Shown here one piece after another: positions 21,193 to 26,252 of a DNA stretch of 26,252 nucleotides (positions within the stretch are counted from its first letter, which is position 1; the number at the start of each line of letters is the position of its first letter). A program made the position numbers and the translations under genes. The stretch covers positions 413 through 26,664 of the forward strand of contig DICM01000023.1 in assembly GCA_002416285.1 (NCBI GenBank), in the 5' to 3' direction. The notes below the pieces were generated by a model. That model was not told where the DNA came from and did no database searches. It was given only the letters and a program-made list of their open reading frames with translations. The DNA comes from Caryophanales bacterium UBA5026. GTDB lineage: Bacteria; Bacillota_I; Bacilli_A; RF39; UBA660.

Positions 21193-21655
21193 AGTACTCT
21201 TTATTTCGAGTACTGGTGGACATTTAAATGAATTATTACAATTAAAACCGTTATTTGATATATATGATTCTTATATCATTACCGAAAAAACGAAATCAAA
21301 TGCATCTTTAAAAGATACATACAGAGAAAAAATGCATTTTTTACTCTATGGTACACGACATCATATATTTAAATATATTTTTATTTTATTAGCTAATTGT
21401 TTTATAAGTTTATACTATTACTTGAGGATTCATCCTAAAGTGGTTATAACAACCGGAACTCATACCGCAGGACCGATGTGTTGTATTGCTAAGTTATTTG
21501 GTAGTAAGGTAATCTATATTGAAACATTTGCCAATATCCATACCAAAACAGCAACTGGAAGACTTCTTTATAAAATAGCTGATATATTTATTGTTCAATG
21601 GGAAAGCATGTTAGAACTATATCCCAAAGCTATCTATGGGGGGTGGATTTTTTAA
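21173..21655 (+). CDS. Alg14/PssD-like glycosyltransferase membrane subunit
   Basis: 160 residues from a TTG at 21173 (GGAAG lies 7 nt upstream). ATGs at 21110 and 21137 are possible but would overlap the GT4 gene by more than 50 nt. It starts KVLFISSTGGHLNELLQLKP, the hallmark of Alg14/PssD/EpsE, has one hydrophobic stretch (about 65-85, FILLANCFISLYYYL), then VVITTGTHTAGPMCCIAKLF and the ETFANIHTKT segment. In this family the Alg14 part anchors the catalytic Alg13-like part to the membrane and binds the acceptor. Its stop overlaps the next start (TAATG). Confidence 0.88.
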   Translation: MKKKNNKVLFISSTGGHLNELLQLKPLFDIYDSYIITEKTKSNASLKDTYREKMHFLLYGTRHHIFKYIFILLANCFISLYYYLRIHPKVVITTGTHTAGPMCCIAKLFGSKVIYIETFANIHTKTATGRLLYKIADIFIVQWESMLELYPKAIYGGWIF

Positions 21656-22134
21656 TGATCTTTGTCATTTTAGGAACGCAAGATAAAGTATTTCCCAGAT
21701 TGTTAGAAGCTATCCAACATCAAATTGATCTTGGAAATATTAAAGAAAAAGTAATTGTACAAGCCGGAAGCACTAATTTTGAAAGTAAAGACATGGAAAT
21801 ATTTGATTATATTTCAATGGATAATTTTGAGAAATATATCGAGAAGAGTGACTATATTATTACACATGGTGGAGTAGGAACGATTCTAGATGGTCTTAAA
21901 AAAAATAAAAAGATTATAACCATTCCCCGACTAAAAGAATATGGGGAGCACGAAAATGATCATCAGCTTCAAATAATCGCGGAATTTGTGAAATTAGGTT
22001 ATGTATTAACATGTGATGATTTATCCGATTTAGATCAAACAATTAAAAACTTAAACAGTTTTACACCAAATAAATATCAAAGCAATAATAATAATTTTGT
22101 TAATTTGGTACGTAGTTATATTGATAAATGGTAA
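21655..22134 (+). CDS. Alg13/PssE-like glycosyltransferase catalytic subunit
   Basis: 159 residues from the ATG at 21655, which shares its A with the previous stop (GGGGGGTGG upstream). FVILGTQDKVFPRLLEAI (about 3-20) and THGGVGTILDGLKKNKKIIT (about 78-97), followed by PRLKEYGEHENDHQLQI, are the UDP-sugar-binding signature of Alg13/PssE (GT28 C-terminal type). With the preceding subunit it forms a split beta-1,4-type transferase that typically adds the second sugar in capsule or exopolysaccharide repeat units. A terminator begins 4 nt after its stop. Confidence 0.92.
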   Translation: MIFVILGTQDKVFPRLLEAIQHQIDLGNIKEKVIVQAGSTNFESKDMEIFDYISMDNFEKYIEKSDYIITHGGVGTILDGLKKNKKIITIPRLKEYGEHENDHQLQIIAEFVKLGYVLTCDDLSDLDQTIKNLNSFTPNKYQSNNNNFVNLVRSYIDKW

Positions 22135-22137
22135 TGA

Positions 22138-22162
22138 AAGCGTTTCTTTGCAAACGTTTTTA
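22138..22162 (+). terminator. Terminator before the helicase gene
   Basis: AAGCGTTT (22138-22145) pairs with AAACGTTT (22152-22159, one G-T) around a 6-nt loop and ends in T residues. Confidence 0.65.
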
Positions 22163-22171
22163 TGTTATGAT
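22143..22171 (+). promoter_or_regulatory. Possible helicase promoter
   Basis: TTTCTT (22143-22148), 17 nt and TATGAT (22166-22171) with an extended TG at 22163-22164, 16 bp before the ATG. It overlaps the terminator; the -35 is weak. Confidence 0.45.
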
Positions 22172-22186
22172 GTAGTGGGTGGTAAC

Positions 22187-24277
22187 ATGGACTTACAAAT
22201 TCTAAATGAAAGACAACGTGAAGCTGTTCAGGCAACAGAAGGACCACTTTTAGTTCTAGCCGGAGCCGGAAGCGGAAAAACAAAAGTATTGACAACGCGT
22301 ATTGCTTATTTGATCGAAGAAAAGGGTATTGATCCTCGGCAAATATTAGCTATCACATTTACGAATAAAGCAGCAAAAGAAATGAGAGGACGTTTAATTC
22401 CAACATTGGGATCGATGATCTATGATATGCAGATTTGTACATTTCACTCTTTCGGCTTATTTTTAATAAGAGAGAACTATGAAAAATTAGGGTTACAAGA
22501 GAACTTTACTATCCTAGATAGTGATGACTCTCTAACAATCATTAAAAAAATTTTAAAAGATATCGGACTTGATCCGAAAGAATACAATCCTAAAGCAATC
22601 CGTAATAAAATTAGTGGTGCAAAAAATGCATTATTAGAACCAAGAGAATATGAAAAATTTGCTATGACAGAATTTGAAGAAAAAGTCGTAATGGTTTATG
22701 AAAGATATCAAAAAAAACTGCATTCCAATAATTCTTTAGATTTTGATGATTTATTGATGTTACCAATCTTACTTTTAAGAAATAATCCAACCGTTTTACA
22801 ACATTATCAAGAAAAGTATCACTATGTTTTAGTTGATGAATATCAGGATACCAACGAAGCACAATACTTATTAACAAAAATGATTAGTGCGAAATATCGT
22901 AATATCTGTGTAGTTGGAGATGAATCACAAGCGATTTATAGCTGGCGTGGAGCAAACTATCGAAATATTTTAAATTTCGAAAAAGACTACGAGAATACGA
23001 AAATAATTTTGTTAGAAGAAAATTATCGCTCTACCCAAAATATATTAGATGCAGCTAACGATGTTATAAAGAATAATAAACAGCGAAAAGATAAAAATCT
23101 TTGGACTGAGAATGAACAAGGTGTAAAAATAAAATATCAAAAATTAGAGAATGAAAAAGAGGAAGCCTTTTACGTTACAACGCAGATTGAAGAACTCATT
23201 GAATCAGGGGTAAACCATCAACAGATCGCTGTCCTATATCGAACCAATGCGCAATCGCGAACGATGGAGGAATCTTTATTAAAAGCCAATATTCCATATA
23301 AAGTAGTCGGGAGCTTTTACTTCTATAATCGTAAAGAAATAAAGGACTTAATTAGTTATTTGAAATTAATTTATAATTCATCTGATGATGTCAGCTTAAT
23401 TAGAGTTATTAATGTTCCAAAACGCGGTATTGGATTAAAAACAATTGAAAATTTAAGTACTCTTGCTACTATGGAAGACAAAAGTATGTACGATAGTATT
23501 CGTTCTGGAAAGGAATTACTCTTTAAAAACATCATTGAAGATTTAAAAAAGAAAAGTGAAACATTGTCTTTAACCGAATTGATCGACCAAGTTTTAGATC
23601 AAACTGGAATGAGAGAAGAATTAATAAAAGAAGATACTATCGAATCGGAAGTCCGTTTGGAGAACTTAGAGGAATTTAAATCTATTACTAAAACCTTTGA
23701 AGAAAGAAATGGTATTGTTTCTCTAGAGGATTTTTTAGCAGAAATTAGTTTGGTATCAGATATAGAAGAACACAAAGACAATAATGATGTAGTTACACTT
23801 ATGACAGTTCATTCTGCAAAAGGCTTAGAGTTTGATTATGTATTCTTAACAGGTATGGAAGAAGGAATTTTTCCACATAATAATTCTCTTATGGATCAGG
23901 AACAGATTGAAGAAGAAAGACGACTTTGCTATGTTGCAATTACAAGAGCAAAAAAAAATCTTTGGATTACCAATGTAAGAAAACGAACCATTTTTGGAAT
24001 GGATAGTTATAATCCGACAAGTAGATTTATCAATGAAATCCGATCAGAGTTGTTGGAGACAAACTTTGCAAAAACAGAACCAGTTATTGTTGCTAAAAAG
24101 CCAAATGAAATTGATGCTTCCATTGAATACCAATTTGGTGATAAAATAGTACATGAGAGCTTTGGAGTTGGAGTTGTAGTAGGGATTGATAAAAGTATCA
24201 TATCCGTCGCATTCCCTCATCCGATTGGCATAAAGAAATTAATCAAAGGACATTCTACCTACAGAAAGGAAGGGTAA
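22187..24277 (+). CDS. pcrA: UvrD/PcrA-family SF1A DNA helicase
   Basis: 696 residues from the ATG at 22187 (GGTGG upstream; the longer frame starts inside the previous gene). All helicase motifs are present: Walker A AGAGSGKT (25-32), AITFTNKAAKEMR (Ia), VDEYQDTN (II, 216-223), VVGDESQAIYSWRGA (III), LEENYRSTQNI (IV), TVHSAKGLEFDYVFLTGMEE (V) and ERRLCYVAITRAKKNL (VI). The C-terminus carries the Tudor-like DKIVHESFGVGVVV domain of PcrA. It is about 30-40 residues shorter than typical PcrA, mostly in linkers. It unwinds 3'-5' in repair and replication-transcription conflicts, and PcrA is the host helicase for many rolling-circle plasmids, which fits the Rep-encoding element in this window. 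Confidence 0.95.
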   Translation: MDLQILNERQREAVQATEGPLLVLAGAGSGKTKVLTTRIAYLIEEKGIDPRQILAITFTNKAAKEMRGRLIPTLGSMIYDMQICTFHSFGLFLIRENYEKLGLQENFTILDSDDSLTIIKKILKDIGLDPKEYNPKAIRNKISGAKNALLEPREYEKFAMTEFEEKVVMVYERYQKKLHSNNSLDFDDLLMLPILLLRNNPTVLQHYQEKYHYVLVDEYQDTNEAQYLLTKMISAKYRNICVVGDESQAIYSWRGANYRNILNFEKDYENTKIILLEENYRSTQNILDAANDVIKNNKQRKDKNLWTENEQGVKIKYQKLENEKEEAFYVTTQIEELIESGVNHQQIAVLYRTNAQSRTMEESLLKANIPYKVVGSFYFYNRKEIKDLISYLKLIYNSSDDVSLIRVINVPKRGIGLKTIENLSTLATMEDKSMYDSIRSGKELLFKNIIEDLKKKSETLSLTELIDQVLDQTGMREELIKEDTIESEVRLENLEEFKSITKTFEERNGIVSLEDFLAEISLVSDIEEHKDNNDVVTLMTVHSAKGLEFDYVFLTGMEEGIFPHNNSLMDQEQIEEERRLCYVAITRAKKNLWITNVRKRTIFGMDSYNPTSRFINEIRSELLETNFAKTEPVIVAKKPNEIDASIEYQFGDKIVHESFGVGVVVGIDKSIISVAFPHPIGIKKLIKGHSTYRKEG

Positions 24278-24278
24278 T

Positions 24279-24437
24279 ATGTTATTATCAATATGGAGTG
24301 AAATGAATAAGATGGCAGAGAATTTTAAAGATTGGATTATTGAGCATAGCACAAATCCACTACTTTGGATTTCATTATTCCTACTTGGACTTGCTATTTT
24401 TTTCATTACCTATAACGCATTACAAAAAGAAAAATAA
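24279..24437 (+). CDS. 52-residue single-span membrane protein
   Basis: The start is a single base after the helicase stop, with AAGGAAGGG in front. The protein begins MLLSIWSEMNKMAENFKDW, has one membrane segment (about 28-46, LLWISLFLLGLAIFFITY) and ends in a short basic tail (LQKEK). No known family. Its position and strong ribosome binding site make it a real gene, co-transcribed with the helicase and closed by a terminator. A link to DNA metabolism is not implied by the sequence. Confidence 0.72.
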   Translation: MLLSIWSEMNKMAENFKDWIIEHSTNPLLWISLFLLGLAIFFITYNALQKEK

Positions 24438-24459
24438 TAGTTTTATGTAACCATGAAAA

Positions 24460-24485
24460 AACCTCTATTGAAAGAGGTTCTTTTA
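24460..24485 (+). terminator. Terminator after the helicase operon
   Basis: AACCTCT (24460-24466) pairs with AGAGGTT (24473-24479) around ATTGAA and is followed by CTTTT. The A-run before it allows use from the other side too. Confidence 0.8.
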
Positions 24486-24705
24486 TTACCAATAATAGGA
24501 TTTGCAATATTATGTAAATTGCTTATCAAAGTAAATTTCTACCGTCATTTATAAGATATTGAGAAACAAAAAATAATTAATTATTTTTTTATAACATATT
24601 TTTTATGTAGACAATCAAGTAGATGTGAATAATCCTAATTATTTTTTATATTCTTCAGTAGTATTATCTTTTCCGCAAAATAAAGAAATTCCATCATAGT
24701 TTTTA
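24486..24705. other. Gene-free AT-rich stretch before the pilin gene
   Basis: No open frame with a ribosome binding site is seen. A palindrome AATAATTAATTATT near 24572-24585 followed by T may be a weak bidirectional terminator. Nothing else is supported. Confidence 0.5.
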
Positions 24706-24734
24706 TTGAATGAATAGTTTTTATATGATAAAAT
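24706..24734 (+). promoter_or_regulatory. Promoter of the pilin-LamG gene
   Basis: TTGAAT (24706-24711), 17-nt spacer and TAAAAT (24729-24734), 26 bp before the ATG. Confidence 0.65.
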
Positions 24735-24760
24735 CAAGAAGAATACAGGAGTGATTGAGA

Positions 24761-26252
24761 ATGGATGAAAAAGGATTTACATTGATTGAATTATTAGCCG
24801 TTATAGTGATACTTTCAATCATTGCATTAATTGCAACCCCAATGATTCTTGGGGTAATTGATAGTGCCAAGCGGGGAGCAGCAGAATCAAGCACTTATGG
24901 TTATATTGATGCACTTGAAAAATCGAATCTCCAAGATATGATTGATAACGGCAATTATCAAACAAGGAAAGACGGAATTTATGATTTAAATACCATTGGG
25001 ACAGTAAACTATAAGGGAAAACAGCCATCAAAGATTTGTATCACTATCAAAGATGGAATTGTAGAAAATGGTTCTTTTCAATTTGATAAATACATAATAG
25101 ATTATCAGAATAGAAAAGCAAAAGTAAATTCTAATAAAAAAGAAGTTGTATGTGGGGAGGGAACCTCAAATAAACTTTTGTATGCTCCATTTGATGAAAT
25201 AGGAACAGTAAAATCCCCACCTGCACCAAAATTATTAATATATTCATCATTTGATGAGATAGGGAAAATTAATATTCCGGTTGGTAGTGATTTTTTAAAG
25301 GACTCAGTTTCAGGAAATTTATTTTCTATTACAAATGGAAATATAATAGCAAATACTGTTAATGTAAAAATTGGCAATCAGAGTGCTTACTTTCCCGGAA
25401 CAAGTGGACAGAGAATTAATAAAAATGGATTAACAGACTTAAACTTTGGAACTAAGGATTTTACGATAGCTCTTTGGATATATCCAGAAACACAAACCTT
25501 CTTATATCCTATGTTATTTAGTTATGAAACAGATAATAATAATCTTCGCTTAGCACTTGCTGATAATCAAAGCAGTGGCAATATCGCACTGATTTGGGAT
25601 ACAACTCGTATAATTAATACCGGAAAGAAGTATAAGCCCAATACATGGACACACTACGCGGTAGTAAGAAAAGATGGAATTTTTACGATATATGAGAATG
25701 GAATCAGTATCGGATCGACATCTGCCTATAAAACAGCAAACGTCAATTTATCAAATTTATCACTTGGAGGAAATAGTGCTGTTTCCAATTGCCCATATAA
25801 AGGTTATATGGATGATTTCGCAATCTACAATTATGCTAAATATACAGAGAATTTTACACCAACAACTAATTCTCAAGAGGATGCAAATTTAATACATCTT
25901 GATTTTGAACCTAATAGTGATTATGTAGTTAATAATGATATTGTCAAAGAAGAAATATCAAATACTAATTTTAGTGTCTTAGGGGGAGCAACTCTAACAG
26001 GAACCTCCGAGCAAAAAAAGATTGGTAAAGCTAGTCTATATTTCCCTGGAACAAGTGGACAGAGAATTAATAAAAATGGATTAACAGACTTAAACTTTGG
26101 AACTAAGGATTTTACGATAGCTCTTTGGGTATATCCAGAAACACAAACCTTCTTGTATCCTATGTTATTTAGTTATGAAACAGATAATAATAACCTTCGC
26201 TTAGCACTTGCTGATAATCAAAGCAGTGGTAATATCGCACTGATTTGGGATA
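24761..26252 (+). CDS. Prepilin-type protein with tandem LamG-like domains (partial)
   Basis: The frame is open from the ATG (AGGAGTG in front) to the window edge, at least 497 residues. Residues 1-27 are a type IV prepilin start: a short leader MDEKG, then FTLIELLAVIVILSIIALIA with Glu at +5, the signal for a prepilin peptidase and for membrane anchoring. A short pilin-like part with two Cys (about 111 and 149) follows. A linker with two similar pieces (APFDEIG and SSFDEIG) leads into a LamG/concanavalin-like domain (about 205-375: FTIALWIYPE, WTHYAVVRKDG, YMDDFAIYNYA). After HLDFEP a second, nearly identical domain begins at about 425. It is probably a surface pseudopilin that displays carbohydrate-binding domains. 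Confidence 0.88.
   Translation, partial: MDEKGFTLIELLAVIVILSIIALIATPMILGVIDSAKRGAAESSTYGYIDALEKSNLQDMIDNGNYQTRKDGIYDLNTIGTVNYKGKQPSKICITIKDGIVENGSFQFDKYIIDYQNRKAKVNSNKKEVVCGEGTSNKLLYAPFDEIGTVKSPPAPKLLIYSSFDEIGKINIPVGSDFLKDSVSGNLFSITNGNIIANTVNVKIGNQSAYFPGTSGQRINKNGLTDLNFGTKDFTIALWIYPETQTFLYPMLFSYETDNNNLRLALADNQSSGNIALIWDTTRIINTGKKYKPNTWTHYAVVRKDGIFTIYENGISIGSTSAYKTANVNLSNLSLGGNSAVSNCPYKGYMDDFAIYNYAKYTENFTPTTNSQEDANLIHLDFEPNSDYVVNNDIVKEEISNTNFSVLGGATLTGTSEQKKIGKASLYFPGTSGQRINKNGLTDLNFGTKDFTIALWVYPETQTFLYPMLFSYETDNNNLRLALADNQSSGNIALIWD
25397..25601 (+). repeat. LamG-coding repeat, copy 1 (shared core)
   Basis: This 205-bp stretch matches 26048-26252 with four single-base differences (A/G, A/G, T/C, C/T), mostly at third positions. 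The period is 651 bp, exactly 217 codons. Confidence 0.93.
26048..26252 (+). repeat. LamG-coding repeat, copy 2 (cut by the window end)
   Basis: The second copy of the 651-bp period. Only one codon differs in sense (Ile to Val). It continues past the window, so further copies are possible. Confidence 0.93.

Noticed and set aside
24819..25377. Two minus-strand ORFs under the pilin-LamG gene
   Set aside because: The plus strand has an uninterrupted frame with a prepilin signal, promoter and ribosome binding site; the minus frames are shadows.
25674..25892. 72-residue plus-strand ORF in another frame
   Set aside because: It lies wholly inside the LamG-coding frame and has no ribosome binding site.
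1..26252. CRISPR array
   Set aside because: No set of short, regularly spaced repeats was seen. The repeats present are att copies, operators, tRNA duplicates and LamG units.

Overview
The window is low-GC bacterial DNA that uses the standard code: TGG is Trp and TGA ends several genes (for example the genes ending at 6327 and 9967). Strong AGGAGG-type ribosome binding sites, bacillus-like tRNAs, a TagGH-type exporter, a PcrA-like helicase and a prepilin all point to Bacillota. The style (AT-rich, compact, short leaders) fits an uncultured gut Bacilli/Erysipelotrichia-like lineage, but I cannot name a species.

Region 1 (1-4310) is a tRNA-anchored integration hotspot. The end of an initiator tRNA-Met is followed by tRNA-Asp, tRNA-Phe, tRNA-Arg and tRNA-Pro. 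A 30-bp copy of the tRNA-Arg 3' end lies 181 bp downstream and looks like an old attachment scar. A 67-bp perfect direct repeat covers the last 18 nt of tRNA-Pro plus its terminator, and its copies lie 3391 bp apart. They enclose a very small integrative element with five genes: a tyrosine integrase, an unknown 70-residue protein, a small excisionase-like protein, an XRE repressor and a HUH rolling-circle replication initiator. Three palindromic operators sit on the divergent promoters between the repressor and the int operon. Just outside the right repeat is the 3' end of another, decayed integrase, so this site has been used more than once.

Region 2 (4310-7746) holds unlinked housekeeping or accessory genes: an HTH-membrane protein pair, a Cu/Zn superoxide dismutase without signal peptide, a Nudix hydrolase, tRNA-Arg and tRNA-Pro, and a VOC/glyoxalase-fold protein.

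Region 3 (7891-22134) is a cell-surface glycan locus. It encodes a polytopic polymerase/ligase-like protein, GT2 transferases, an ABC-2 exporter pair, a double-GT2 protein, a GT-C membrane transferase, two GtrB-type polyprenyl-phosphate glycosyltransferases, a GtrA flippase, a GH25-LysM lysozyme, a GT4 enzyme and an Alg14/Alg13-like pair. The reading I propose is that cytoplasmic GTs build a lipid-linked chain, the ABC pair exports it, and GtrB/GtrA/GT-C proteins decorate it outside. The middle part (about 11586-17520) is more AT-rich, favours AGA for Arg, and contains two gene relics (a GT-C C-terminus and a gtrA), which looks like cassette replacement.

Region 4 (22187-26252) holds the UvrD/PcrA helicase gene followed by a 52-residue single-TM protein. 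After a terminator comes a long open frame, cut by the window edge, that joins a type IV prepilin N-terminus to tandem LamG-like domains with a nearly identical 651-bp repeat.
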